NCBI RefSeq assembly: GCF_902506165.1
Contig: NZ_LR733817.1
Span: 5,706,184 to 5,770,183, forward strand
Source: Bosea sp. 29B
GTDB lineage: Bacteria > Pseudomonadota > Alphaproteobacteria > Rhizobiales > Beijerinckiaceae
Direction: 5' to 3'
DNA: 64,000 bases
The position numbers and the translations under genes are program-made. Every line of letters begins with the position of its first letter. The stretch's first letter is position 1. The notes below the pieces were generated by a model. The model saw only the letters and a list, made by a program, of their open reading frames with translations. It was not told the DNA's origin and did not search any database. Positions 34,150 to 43,213 of this stretch are shown in pieces.

Positions 34150-36135
34150 TCACTCCCCGAGCACGACCACCTTCGCGCCCTCGGCGACCTGGGCGCCCGG
34201 CTCGGCACCGAGCTCGGTGACGGTACCGTCGCGCGGAGCAGTCAGCACATGCTCCATCTTCATCGCTTCGACGATGGCGAGGCGCTGGCCCTTCACGACC
34301 GCCTCGCCAGCCGTGACGAAGAGCGCGATCAGCTTGCCGTGCATCGGCGCCTTGATCACGCCGCCAGCGCCAGCGACCGCATCGAGATCGACGCTGAACG
34401 GGTCGAACAGCGCGACGGAGGTCTGTCGGCCGCGATGCAACGCGAGATAGGTCCCGGCCTCGGCGCGGGCCAAAGTCACCTCATGCTCGCCCTCATCAAG
34501 CGGATGGCCCGGCAGCGAGACGCGGGCGTCCTCGCCGTTCCACTCGATCCTGGCTTCGATCCGCTCGCCATCAACCAGCAGCGGCAGCCCGAGCGCCGGG
34601 CGCGGCATCAGCGAGAAGGCGTCGGCGTCGAGCCAGGGCGACTTGGCTTCATCGCCGGTCCGCTCGACGGCAAGGTCGAGCGCCGCCACCTGGCGCTCCT
34701 CTTCCAACTGCAGCGCCGCCGCCGCGACCGCCGCCGCATCCAGCGGCTGCGGCTCGGCCCCAAGCGCTTCGATGTTGCGCTCGATGAAACCGGTATCGAA
34801 CGGCCCCTTCCGAAAACCCTCGGCCTCGGCGAGCTTCTTCAGGAAAGCGAGATTGGTGCGTGGACCGGCGACGATGGTCTCGCCGAGCGCGAAAGCGAGA
34901 TGGTCGAGCGCTTCATCACGGGTGCGGCCATGCGCAATCACCTTGGCGATCATCGGATCGTAGAACGGCGTCACCGTGTCGCCGGCCTCGACGCCGGTAT
35001 CGATGCGGATGTCCTCGCTCTGCGGGAACTGCAGCGCCCAGAGCTTGCCGGTCGAGGGCAAAAAACCCTTCTCCGGGTCCTCGGCATAAAGCCGCGCCTC
35101 GACGGCGTGCCCTTCGGCGCGGACATCCTCCTGCGCGAAGCCGAGCGGCTCGCCGGCCGCGACCTTGAGCTGGAGCTCGACCAGATCGAGCCCGGTAATC
35201 GCCTCGGTGACGGGATGCTCGACCTGGAGGCGGGTGTTCATCTCCATGAAATAGAAGCGGTCGGCCCTGAGCCCGTCGCGCCCGTCGGCAATGAACTCGA
35301 CCGTGCCGGCGCCGACATAGCCGACCGCCCTGGCCGCCTCCGTCGCCGCCTTGCCCATGGCGGCGCGCACCTCCGGCGTCATGCCCGGTGCCGGCGCCTC
35401 CTCGATCACCTTCTGGTGACGGCGCTGCAGCGAGCAGTCGCGCTCGTAGAGGTGGACGACATTGCCATGGCTGTCGCCGAACACCTGGATCTCGACATGC
35501 CGCGGCGAGAGCACGTATTTCTCGACCAGCACGCGCGCATCGCCGAAGGCGTTCTTGCCCTCGCGCTGGGCGCTGGCGAGCGCGTCGGCGAAATCCTCCG
35601 GCCGGTCGACCTTCTTCATGCCCTTGCCGCCGCCGCCGGCGACCGCCTTGATCAGCACGGGATAGCCGATGCGCCCGGCCTCCTTGGCGAGGAAATCGAC
35701 GCCCTGCTCGGCGCCGTGATAGCCCGGCACGACCGGGACATTGGCCTTTTCGACCAGCGCCTTGGCGGCATCCTTCAGGCCCATGGCGCTGATGGCGGAA
35801 GCCGGCGGGCCGACGAAGACGATGCCGGCCGCCGCGCAGGCCTCGGCGAATGCGACATTCTCGGAGAGGAAGCCGTAGCCCGGATGGATGCAGGCCGCGC
35901 CCGCCTCCTTGGCGACCGCGAGGATCTTCTGCGCATCGAGATAGCTCTCGCGCGCCGGCGCCGGGCCGATCCGATAGGCCTCGTCCGCCATCTCGACGAA
36001 CAGCGCCTCGGCATCGGCATCGGAATAGACCGCGATGGTACGCAGGCCGAGCCGCTTGGCGGTGCGGATCACCCGGCAGGCGATCTCGCCGCGATTGGCG
36101 ATCAGGATGGAGGGCAGTTTGGCGGCAATCGACAT
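34150..36135 (-). CDS. Biotin-dependent acyl-CoA carboxylase alpha subunit
   Basis: A 661-residue subunit with a biotin carboxylase N-half (IANRGEIACRVIRTAKRLG; glycine-rich ATP loop GGGGKGMKKV; YFMEMNTRLQVEHPVTE) and a C-terminal biotinyl domain where EAMKMEH carries the lysine near 626. It makes carboxybiotin from bicarbonate and ATP. Length and layout fit 3-methylcrotonyl-CoA carboxylase (LiuD/MccA) or propionyl-CoA carboxylase. A methylcrotonyl-type beta subunit lies 23 kb away; no partner is adjacent. Confidence 0.93.
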   Translation of the reverse strand: MSIAAKLPSILIANRGEIACRVIRTAKRLGLRTIAVYSDADAEALFVEMADEAYRIGPAPARESYLDAQKILAVAKEAGAACIHPGYGFLSENVAFAEACAAAGIVFVGPPASAISAMGLKDAAKALVEKANVPVVPGYHGAEQGVDFLAKEAGRIGYPVLIKAVAGGGGKGMKKVDRPEDFADALASAQREGKNAFGDARVLVEKYVLSPRHVEIQVFGDSHGNVVHLYERDCSLQRRHQKVIEEAPAPGMTPEVRAAMGKAATEAARAVGYVGAGTVEFIADGRDGLRADRFYFMEMNTRLQVEHPVTEAITGLDLVELQLKVAAGEPLGFAQEDVRAEGHAVEARLYAEDPEKGFLPSTGKLWALQFPQSEDIRIDTGVEAGDTVTPFYDPMIAKVIAHGRTRDEALDHLAFALGETIVAGPRTNLAFLKKLAEAEGFRKGPFDTGFIERNIEALGAEPQPLDAAAVAAAALQLEEERQVAALDLAVERTGDEAKSPWLDADAFSLMPRPALGLPLLVDGERIEARIEWNGEDARVSLPGHPLDEGEHEVTLARAEAGTYLALHRGRQTSVALFDPFSVDLDAVAGAGGVIKAPMHGKLIALFVTAGEAVVKGQRLAIVEAMKMEHVLTAPRDGTVTELGAEPGAQVAEGAKVVVLGE

Positions 36136-36233
36136 GGGACATCCTCGAACCGATGCCCCGTTATAGCTCAGCCGAAGCCCTTGTCTGCGCCTTGTTGCGC
36201 AAGTGGCAGATGGGCACAGCGCCTCAAAAGGCG

Positions 36234-36341
36234 CGTCATGCTCGGGCTTGACCCGAGCATCTCAGGTCGGAAGAGGCTCTGATCAGCGCCTTCTCGTCAT
36301 GGGATTCTCGAGTCTGCGCTTCGCTTCGCCCGAGAATGACG
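36234..36341. repeat. Mosaic intergenic repeat, copy B
   Basis: A 108-base element with CGTCAT...ATGACG ends, containing GCTCGGGCTTGACCCGAGC and a right half GTCTGCGCTTCGCTTCGCCCGAGAATGAC. Most of it recurs as the reverse complement at 58658-58764 with only scattered differences. Lies between the carboxylase and YeeE genes. Confidence 0.85.
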
Positions 36342-36357
36342 GCTGGCCTTCGCCGCC

Positions 36358-37608
36358 TCAATCCAGCAGTCGCAACCGCCGCCCAAGCTTCAGCGTCACC
36401 GTCGTGCCGATGATCAACCCTAGCGCAAAGACCCAGCCCGAGACCGCCCCGGCCGAGATGCCCGAGAGCAGTGTCCCGACCGTGCAGCCGAGGCCGAACA
36501 CCGTGCCCCAGCCGAGCAGCGTACCGCCGACCAACCCGCGCAGCACGTGCCCGCCGGTCGGCCGCCGCGGCTTGAACTCGCCCGCCGCCAGCGCGGCGGC
36601 GAAGGCAGCCGCGACCAATCCGGCAACGAAGAGCCCGTTCGGCGTCAGCAGCGTCTCGCGGATCAGGGTGGCGCAGCCGCGGAAACTGTCGAGCCCTTCC
36701 AGCCGCGCCGGCAGCCAGTCGAACTGCATCGCCAATTGCCGCGAGCGCGAGCCGAGCTCGGCGGTAACGCCGAGCGGCGACAGGCGAAGATATGCGGCGA
36801 CGCCGATCAGCCCGACGAAGAAGCCACCAAGCCAGGCTGGCCAGCGCCGCAGGAAGATCGCAGCGATGGGATCGACCTGCGCCTTGTCCGAAGTGCCGTG
36901 CTCGCTCGGCCGGCCAACCCGCAGTAGCCACCAGGCGGCCGCGCCGAGCACGGCGAGCCCGGCCAGCAGTGCGCCGCCATAGCCGAGCTGCCGCGGCAGC
37001 CACAGCACGGGCGATTCCGAGATCGTCAGGAGATAGAGTTCGTTCCAGCTCAGGAAGCCGAGGATGAAGCCGAGGCCGGCGCCGATCAGGGCGAAGGGCG
37101 AAGTCGGCGAGCCCTCGCCCAGCCGGTAGAGATGGGCGCTGATGCAGGAGCCGGAGGTCGCCATGCCGGCGCCGAAGGCGAGCCCCGCCAGCAGCAGTGC
37201 CGGGCCGACCGGGCCGATATGCGCCGTCGGCGGCAGGCGCGTGCCCGTGGGATCGGGCAGCCAGGCGCCATAGATCAGGGTGTAGCCGGCAAGCCCGACC
37301 GCCAGCGCCGTGAGAATGCCGAGCAGCCCACGCGGATCACGCCGATCGAGCCAGTCCTTCCAGATGCAGAAGAAGCAGAAGCGCGCCCGTTGCTGCACAA
37401 CGCCGAAAGCGGCGCCGAGGATCAGCGAGAGCTGCAGCTGCGGCGCCGGATCGCCATGGCGCCCGACGAGGTAGATGGACACCGCGATCGCTGTGGCAAC
37501 GATGGCCGCCGCGATGTAGCGCAAGGGCGGCAGCCCGATCGGCTCCGCCCCCGCCTGCCGGCGCGCCACCTCGTAGTCCAGCGCGCCGCTATCGTCGGAG
37601 ATGCTCAT
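36358..37608 (-). CDS. YeeE/YedE family sulfur-compound transporter
   Basis: A 416-residue inner-membrane protein with about ten helices. It has the family cysteines in RARFCFFCIWKD, GSCISAHLYRLGEG and GLGCTVGTLLSG, which pass thiosulfate in YeeE. It lies eight bases after a periplasmic rhodanese gene in the same operon, which supports uptake of thiosulfate or sulfane sulfur. Some homologues also take selenium species. Confidence 0.9.
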   Translation of the reverse strand: MSISDDSGALDYEVARRQAGAEPIGLPPLRYIAAAIVATAIAVSIYLVGRHGDPAPQLQLSLILGAAFGVVQQRARFCFFCIWKDWLDRRDPRGLLGILTALAVGLAGYTLIYGAWLPDPTGTRLPPTAHIGPVGPALLLAGLAFGAGMATSGSCISAHLYRLGEGSPTSPFALIGAGLGFILGFLSWNELYLLTISESPVLWLPRQLGYGGALLAGLAVLGAAAWWLLRVGRPSEHGTSDKAQVDPIAAIFLRRWPAWLGGFFVGLIGVAAYLRLSPLGVTAELGSRSRQLAMQFDWLPARLEGLDSFRGCATLIRETLLTPNGLFVAGLVAAAFAAALAAGEFKPRRPTGGHVLRGLVGGTLLGWGTVFGLGCTVGTLLSGISAGAVSGWVFALGLIIGTTVTLKLGRRLRLLD

Positions 37609-37616
37609 CGGCGAGC

Positions 37617-38552
37617 TTACTTGCCGCCCCAGACGGTGCCGGCCGGATTGCTGATCGGCAGGCCGACGACGTTGCCGTATTCGGTCCAGGAGCCGTCATA
37701 GTTGGCGGCCTGATAGCCGAGCACGCGCGAGAGGATGAACCAGGTGTGGCTCGAGCGTTCGCCGATGCGGCAGGAGGTGATCACCGGCTTGCTGCCATCT
37801 ATGCCGACCTCGGCATAGAGCTTCTTCAGCTCCTCCGGCGACTTCAGCGTGCCGTCGGCCTGGTTGACCGCGCGGGCCCACGGCACGTTGACCGAGCCGG
37901 GGATATGGCCGGCGCGCAGCGCCAGCTCCTGGAAGCCGGCCGGAGCGATGATCTTGCCGGAGAACTCGTCCGGCGAGCGGATGTCGAGGACGCGCGCCTC
38001 GGACTTCTTCTCGACGGTGGCGACGATGTCGGTCAGCCGGGCGCGCAGCGCCTTGTTGGGCTCGCCGACAGTGAAACTGGAGGCCTTGACCGGCACCGGA
38101 TTGGTCGCGACCGGGCGCTTCTCCAGCTCCCATTTCTTGCGACCGCCATCGAGCAGTTTCACGTTGTCACGCAGGCCATAGATGTCGAACACCCAGGCCC
38201 CCCAGGCGGCGAACCAGTTGTTGTTGTCGCCGTAGAGGACGACGGTCACGTCCTTGTCGACGCCGAGCTTGCGGGCCAGCGCCTGGAACTTCTCGGGGCC
38301 GGCGATGTCGCGCGATATGGTCTCGACCAGGTCGGTATGCCAGGCGATGTTCTGCGCGCCGGGGATATGGCCGCGCTCATAGATGCCGGGCTCGACGCTG
38401 ACCTCGACGACCCTGACCTTGGGATCGCTGAGGTTCTTCTCCAGCCACTCGGTCGAGACCAGCGGGCCGGTCTGGGCCAGCGCCGCGCCGCCGAGCGCAA
38501 GGCTCGCGGCCAGCACAGCCGCACCGCGGCGGATGAGGGAGAGGACGGACAT
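37617..38552 (-). CDS. Periplasmic rhodanese-family sulfurtransferase
   Basis: A 311-residue tandem-rhodanese protein with a signal peptide (LIRRGAAVLAASLALGGAALAQ). The N-terminal module lacks a catalytic Cys (DNNNWFA region) and the C-terminal one has CRIGERS with C261. Export is unusual for thiosulfate/mercaptopyruvate sulfurtransferases, which are mostly cytosolic. AAGGAG before the ATG fixes the start at 38552. First gene of the operon with the YeeE transporter. Confidence 0.9.
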   Translation of the reverse strand: MSVLSLIRRGAAVLAASLALGGAALAQTGPLVSTEWLEKNLSDPKVRVVEVSVEPGIYERGHIPGAQNIAWHTDLVETISRDIAGPEKFQALARKLGVDKDVTVVLYGDNNNWFAAWGAWVFDIYGLRDNVKLLDGGRKKWELEKRPVATNPVPVKASSFTVGEPNKALRARLTDIVATVEKKSEARVLDIRSPDEFSGKIIAPAGFQELALRAGHIPGSVNVPWARAVNQADGTLKSPEELKKLYAEVGIDGSKPVITSCRIGERSSHTWFILSRVLGYQAANYDGSWTEYGNVVGLPISNPAGTVWGGK

Positions 38553-38742
38553 TCTGGCGCTCCTTGGCACCGATCGGGCCGGATCGGGCCCGTTTCGGCA
38601 TGAATTGCAGGGGCTGCCATGATTTCGCCACGTGGCGTGCCGGAGAAGCCGGACAGGATTTTTTTGTTTGTCGCCAAGGCGGAAGAACTGGGTCGTACAA
38701 CCTTGGTTGGAGGAGAAACTTCTTCTCATGCACCCCTGAGAG

Positions 38743-38849
38743 GGTCATCCCGGACGGAGCGCAGCGGAGATCCGGGATCCATTCCTGAGCCTTTCCGAAT
38801 AAGGTTCCGGAATGGATTCCGAGTCTCCCTTCGGTCGCCCGGGACGACC
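38743..38849. repeat. Mosaic intergenic repeat, copy C
   Basis: A 107-base element beginning GGTCATCCCGGACGGAGCGCAGC and ending GCCCGGGACGACC, with ATCCGGGATCCATTCC and GGAATGGATTCC as an inner inverted repeat. The outer layout matches copies A, B and D but the inner sequence differs. It lies between the rhodanese promoter and the end of the cation-transporter-like gene. Confidence 0.6.
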
Positions 38850-38855
38850 GTCGGC

Positions 38856-39512
38856 CTAGGATGAGACGTTCGCCCGATCCTGCGACTGTCTCGTCGCGCG
38901 CCAGATCGCCCAGGTCGCCTGGAAACAGAGGAAGGCGACGAAGATGTCGAACAGGTATTCCGGCCAGCGCACTGGCAATAGCCGCGCGGCGAGGCCGAGC
39001 AGCGCGAAACCGCTGGTCGAGATCGCATCGTTCCGGCTCGACAGCCAGGTCGCCTTGATCACCGGATTGGACTCGCCCCGGAAACGCCAGAGCACGCCGA
39101 TGATGAGATAGGCGATCAGGATCGCGCTCGCTGCCGAGAAGCCGAGCGTGAAGAGCTCGATGGGTCGCGGCCGCAGGATCTTGTCCCAGAGATCGTAAAG
39201 CGTGTGCAGGCCCGCCACCGCCATCACCGCGCCGATGCCGAGTGCCGCCAGCTTCTCGGCCCGCTCGTCGCGGCCGAAGACCAGCGCCGCGATGCCGTAG
39301 AGCGCGACGTCGTAGACCCAGTCGACGCCGTCCTTGAACAATTGATTGTTGCTGATCGCCAGCGCCCAGAGCACGACATTGCCGGCGAAGATCAGGATGC
39401 CGAGCGCGATGCCCCAGATCGTCAGCCGATAGGCGCGCGCGACCCTGGGATCGACCGGCGCGGCATGGCCGGGCTCGTCCTCAGTGGAGGCTGGGCTCTC
39501 AAGGCTCGTCAA
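38856..39512 (-). CDS. Cation-diffusion-facilitator-like membrane protein
   Basis: A 218-residue protein with five or six membrane helices. DWVYDVALYGIAALVFGRDERAEKLAALGIGAVMA and SSRNDAISTSGFALLGL resemble the transmembrane part of CDF metal transporters, including the paired Asp in helices 2 and 5, but the cytosolic C-terminal domain is missing. I place the start at TTG 39512 with GGAG before it; a TTG at 39548 gives 12 more residues. Metal unknown. Confidence 0.68.
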   Translation of the reverse strand: MTSLESPASTEDEPGHAAPVDPRVARAYRLTIWGIALGILIFAGNVVLWALAISNNQLFKDGVDWVYDVALYGIAALVFGRDERAEKLAALGIGAVMAVAGLHTLYDLWDKILRPRPIELFTLGFSAASAILIAYLIIGVLWRFRGESNPVIKATWLSSRNDAISTSGFALLGLAARLLPVRWPEYLFDIFVAFLCFQATWAIWRATRQSQDRANVSS

Positions 39513-39720
39513 AGGCCGCTCCGGATCGGATCGGACAGTCTGGCGCAATCGCGCCGCGCCGCAAGCCGTCTTCCCACTCGCGGAACCGCATGTTTAGCTG
39601 GCGAGACGCAACCACGGGGCGAGTCGGGCGGACATCCTCTTTGAGAGACCAGAGACAGGCAGGCAGCACGCAGGACGAGATCGAACATTCAACGCTTTCA
39701 TTGACGGGGAGACGATTGGC

Positions 39721-41124
39721 ATGACTGCGATCATTGGATTCCTCAACACCGTCTTCTGGGGCTATGTGCTGATCTACGGCCTGCTGGCGGTCGGCATCTA
39801 TTTCACCCTGCGGCTGAAATTCGTTCAGATCCTGCATTTCCCCGAGCTGTTCCGCTCGGTGATGAACGCGCCGGTCGAGGACAAGAGCGGCATCACCCCT
39901 TTCCAGGCGCTGTGCACCAGCCTTGCCTCGCGCGTCGGCACCGGCAATCTCGCCGGCGTCGCGGTCGCTCTCTATCTCGGCGGCCCCGGTGCGATCTTCT
40001 GGATGTGGATGGTCGCGCTCGTCGGCATGGCGACAGCCTATTCGGAAAGCACGCTCGCCCAGCTCTACAAAATCCGCGACGAGAACGGGCAATATCGCGG
40101 CGGCCCGGCCTTCTATATCGCCAAGGGCCTGAACGCGCCCTGGGCGGCCGTGCTGTTCTCGCTCTGCCTGATCCTCGTCTTCGGCCTGGTCTTCAATGCG
40201 GTGCAGGCCAATTCGATCGCCGACGCCATGCAGGGCGCCTTCGGCTTCGACAAGATCTATGTCGGCGTCGCGCTCGCTCTCCTCTCGGCCGTCGTGATCT
40301 TCGGCGGCATCAGCACGATCGCCCGTGTCGCCGAATATGTCGTGCCCTTCATGGCGATCGCCTATCTCCTGGTCGCGATTTACGTGCTGGTGGTGAATAT
40401 CGCCGAGGTGCCGGCGATGATCGCGCTGATCGTCAAGAGCGCCTTCGGGCTGGAAGCGGCCGGCGGCGGCATCGCGGCGGCCATGCTCAACGGCGTCAAG
40501 CGCGGCCTGTTCTCGAACGAGGCCGGCATGGGCTCGGCCCCCAACATCGCCGCGGTGGCGACGCCGAACCCGCACCACCCCTCCTCGCAGGGCTTCGTCC
40601 AGGCGCTCGGCGTCTTCATCGACACCATCCTGATCTGCACGGCGACGGCGATCATGATCCTGCTCTCGCACAAGCTCGTGCCGGGCTCCGGCATCACCGG
40701 AACGCCGCTGACGCAAGAAGCGATGACGGTGCATATCGGCGCGGCTGGGCGCTATTTCATCGCGGTGGCGATCTTCTTCTTCGCCTTCACCTCGATCATC
40801 GGCAACTATGCCTATGCCGAGAACGCGATGACCTATCTCGGCGCCAACGGCACGCTCGGCCTCGGCATCTTGCGCGTCGCTGCGCTCGCGATGGTGATCT
40901 GGGGTGCCTATGAGAGCGTCTCGACCGTGTTCGACGCCGCCGATGCGGTGATGGGCCTGATGGCGTCGATCAACCTGATCGCGATCGTATTGCTCTCGGG
41001 CACGGTGGCGAAGCTGACCGCCGACTTCCTCGCCCAACGCAAGACCGGGATACCGCGCTTCCAGACGGCGCAGTATCCGGAGCTCGCCGGCAAGATCGAC
41101 CGCGAGATCTGGGACGAGAAATAG
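39721..41124 (+). CDS. Alanine/glycine:cation symporter (AGCS family)
   Basis: A 467-residue secondary transporter with about eleven helices. AGCS motifs are SRVGTGNLAGVAVALYLGGPGAIFWMWMVALVGMATAYSESTLAQ and KRGLFSNEAGMGSAPN. It takes up alanine or glycine with sodium. GGGGAGACG precedes the ATG. Monocistronic, ending in a strong hairpin. Confidence 0.95.
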   Translation: MTAIIGFLNTVFWGYVLIYGLLAVGIYFTLRLKFVQILHFPELFRSVMNAPVEDKSGITPFQALCTSLASRVGTGNLAGVAVALYLGGPGAIFWMWMVALVGMATAYSESTLAQLYKIRDENGQYRGGPAFYIAKGLNAPWAAVLFSLCLILVFGLVFNAVQANSIADAMQGAFGFDKIYVGVALALLSAVVIFGGISTIARVAEYVVPFMAIAYLLVAIYVLVVNIAEVPAMIALIVKSAFGLEAAGGGIAAAMLNGVKRGLFSNEAGMGSAPNIAAVATPNPHHPSSQGFVQALGVFIDTILICTATAIMILLSHKLVPGSGITGTPLTQEAMTVHIGAAGRYFIAVAIFFFAFTSIIGNYAYAENAMTYLGANGTLGLGILRVAALAMVIWGAYESVSTVFDAADAVMGLMASINLIAIVLLSGTVAKLTADFLAQRKTGIPRFQTAQYPELAGKIDREIWDEK

Positions 41125-41131
41125 GGCACAA

Positions 41132-41172
41132 CCCGCCGGCCCCCGGAGCAGCCTGCTCCGGGGGCCGGCGGG
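41132..41172. terminator. Perfect 19-bp hairpin between convergent genes
   Basis: CCCGCCGGCCCCCGGAGCA pairs with the downstream arm over 19 bp with a GCC loop. It sits in the 55-base gap between the AGCS symporter and a convergent SDR gene. No T run follows, but the stem is unusually stable, so it may serve both directions. Confidence 0.75.
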
Positions 41173-41179
41173 CGATTCC

Positions 41180-41941
41180 TCAGCCGCGGCCGACGAGCGG
41201 GGCCTTGGTCGCCATCACCGTGACGAACAGGATGTTGGCCTCGAGCGGCAGGCCGGCCATGTGCAGCACGGTCGTGGCGACGTGGTCGACATCCATCACC
41301 GGCTCGACCTTGATCGAGCCGTCCGGCTGCGGCACGCCGGTGGTCATCTTCTTGGCCATCTCGGTCAGCGCATTGCCGATGTCGACCTGGCCGACGGCGA
41401 TGTCGTATTTGCGCCCGTCGAGCGAGGAGGTCTTGGTCAGGCCGGAGATGGCATGCTTGGTCGCGGTATAGGCCGCCGAGTTCGGCCGCGGCACCTGCGC
41501 CGAGATCGAGCCGTTGTTGATGATGCGCCCGCCGCGCGGCTCCTGCGACTTCATCGCCTTGAAGGCCTCCTGCGTGCACAGGAACGGGCCGGTCAGGTTG
41601 GTGTCGACCACCCTCTGCCAGTCCTCCAGCGAAAGGTCCTCCAGCAGCACGCCGCCCGGCGCATTGACGCCGGCATTGTTGAACAGCACGTCGACCCGGC
41701 CGAACTTGGCCTTGGTCGCGGCGAACAGGGCTTCGACCGATTTCTTGTCGGTCACGTCGGTCGAGACCGCGAGCGCCTGCTCGGCCGGGGCGCCCGAGAG
41801 CGTGATCGTTTCTTCGAGGGCATCGGTGCGGCGCCCGGCCAGCACGGTACGATAGCCGTCCTTCAGGAAGGCGATGGCGACGGACCGGCCGACGCCCGAG
41901 CCGGCACCGGTGATGATCGCGACCTTGTTATGCCCAGACAT
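41180..41941 (-). CDS. SDR family oxidoreductase
   Basis: A 253-residue short-chain dehydrogenase: [52 protein letters not shown] (catalytic Ser, Tyr, Lys). GAGGAAGCGC precedes the ATG. The promoter region has GTATGCAGTATAC (41997-42009), a palindrome of the GntR/FCD kind. Substrate unknown. Confidence 0.9.
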   Translation of the reverse strand: MSGHNKVAIITGAGSGVGRSVAIAFLKDGYRTVLAGRRTDALEETITLSGAPAEQALAVSTDVTDKKSVEALFAATKAKFGRVDVLFNNAGVNAPGGVLLEDLSLEDWQRVVDTNLTGPFLCTQEAFKAMKSQEPRGGRIINNGSISAQVPRPNSAAYTATKHAISGLTKTSSLDGRKYDIAVGQVDIGNALTEMAKKMTTGVPQPDGSIKVEPVMDVDHVATTVLHMAGLPLEANILFVTVMATKAPLVGRG

Positions 41942-41996
41942 GCGCTTCCTCGCCTTACCGTGTTTTCAACCGTTTCAGGTGCCGCACCATAACAGC

Positions 41997-42009
41997 GTAT
42001 GCAGTATAC
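41997..42009. promoter_or_regulatory. GTATGC-N-type palindrome upstream of SDR
   Basis: GTATGCAGTATAC, GTAT/ATAC arms with GCAGT between. GntR-family FadR/FCD regulators often bind GTATAC-like sites. The Bug gene at 52115 has related GTATGC repeats upstream. No GntR gene is in the window. Confidence 0.3.
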
Positions 42010-42096
42010 GGAACCGCTTTTCCCGCAGACCGGCTCCGCCCTGTCCCTTGCCTGACGCAAGGTCTGCCCTACTGTTCTAGCGAGGGAGGATGCGTC

Positions 42097-43182
42097 ATGA
42101 CCAGCCTGAACCGCCGCAGTTTCGTCGCCGCCGGAGCGGCGAGCCTCGCCGGAACCGCTTTCGCCCAGCAGCCCGGCCATGAGCAGCACGGCGGCCATTA
42201 CGAGCGGCTGAACCAGCCCGGCCGCATCGGCAAGCCCGAGCTCGCCGCCTCGCAGAACGTCTTCGATTCACCGGCGCCCAAGGCCGCCGATCCCGGCCGC
42301 TGGAGCACGAAGGCGCTGCTGCCGCTGCCGCGCTCGGAAATGGCCTGGGCGGCGGCGCATGACGAGCGCATGCACATCGTCGGCGGCTATGGCGAGCAGC
42401 GCACCGACCGGCCCTATCACCATGTCTACGATCCCAAGGCCGATAAATGGGCTGACGGCGCGCCGCTGCCGCAGGGCGCCAACCATGTCGGCGTCGCCTT
42501 TCTCGATGGCAAGCTCTACGCCATTGGCGGCTTCCTCGAGCAGAACCGCAAGCCGCATCCACGCTGCTTCGTCTACGATCCCAAGGCAGACAAATGGGCA
42601 GAGATCGCGCCTTTGCCCCGCCCGATCGGCTCGGCCGCGATCGTCGGCCTGAACGGCGTGCTGCACTCGATCGGCGGCGCGATCGGCGACACCACCGAGA
42701 GCAAGACCTCGGTCAACTGGCACCGCGTCTACGATCCCAAGGCCGATGCCTGGAGCGAGCGCGCGCCGCTGCAGACGGCGCGCGACCACACCGGCACGCT
42801 GGCGATCGGACAGCTGATCCACGTCATCGGTGGGCGTGTCGACTCGTTCCACACCAACTCCAACCTGCACCACGCCTATGACCCGGCGACCGACAAATGG
42901 GCGCCGCGCAATCCGCTACCGACCGCCCGCTCCGGCCATGGCGCCGTGCTCTATCGCGGCAAGGTCTTCATCATGGGCGGCGAAGGCACCAACCGCGTCT
43001 TCGGCCAGATGGAGGCCTATGACCCCGCCAGCGACGGCTGGGAGCAATACGCCCCGATGCTGACGCCGCGCCACGGCCTCGGCGCCGCCCTCGTCGGCGA
43101 CGCCATCCACGTCGCCGGCGGCGGCCCGATCATGGGCGGAGGCGTCCAGAGCGCCGTGCACGAGGCGTTCAGTCTGGGGTGA
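42097..43182 (+). CDS. Exported Kelch-repeat protein
   Basis: A 361-residue protein with a twin-arginine-like signal (NRRSFVAAGAASLAGTAFA) and about five Kelch repeats after residue 70, each with a GG pair and spaced Y/W, such as HIVGGYGEQRTDRPYHHVYDPKADKWADGAPLP. It should fold as a beta-propeller in the periplasm or outside the cell. GGGAGG precedes the ATG. It is convergent with, and 31 bases from, the second autotransporter. Ligand unknown. Confidence 0.87.
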   Translation: MTSLNRRSFVAAGAASLAGTAFAQQPGHEQHGGHYERLNQPGRIGKPELAASQNVFDSPAPKAADPGRWSTKALLPLPRSEMAWAAAHDERMHIVGGYGEQRTDRPYHHVYDPKADKWADGAPLPQGANHVGVAFLDGKLYAIGGFLEQNRKPHPRCFVYDPKADKWAEIAPLPRPIGSAAIVGLNGVLHSIGGAIGDTTESKTSVNWHRVYDPKADAWSERAPLQTARDHTGTLAIGQLIHVIGGRVDSFHTNSNLHHAYDPATDKWAPRNPLPTARSGHGAVLYRGKVFIMGGEGTNRVFGQMEAYDPASDGWEQYAPMLTPRHGLGAALVGDAIHVAGGGPIMGGGVQSAVHEAFSLG

Positions 43183-43213
43183 GCCGATCGCGAGGCCAGC
43201 CCTCGCGCCCTAC

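Noticed and set aside
34249..36282. A 677-codon plus-strand frame opposite the biotin carboxylase gene
   Set aside because: Antisense to a gene with complete ATP-grasp and biotinyl motifs; the antisense product has only Arg/Leu/Asp-rich composition and no domain.
39549..39720. Possible glycine riboswitch before the AGCS symporter
   Set aside because: AGCS genes are sometimes riboswitch-controlled, but the conserved glycine aptamer core is not visible here.
39499..41037. A 512-codon minus-strand frame across the AGCS symporter
   Set aside because: Antisense to a clear symporter; rich in His, Arg, Asp and Glu as expected for the reverse of hydrophobic codons.
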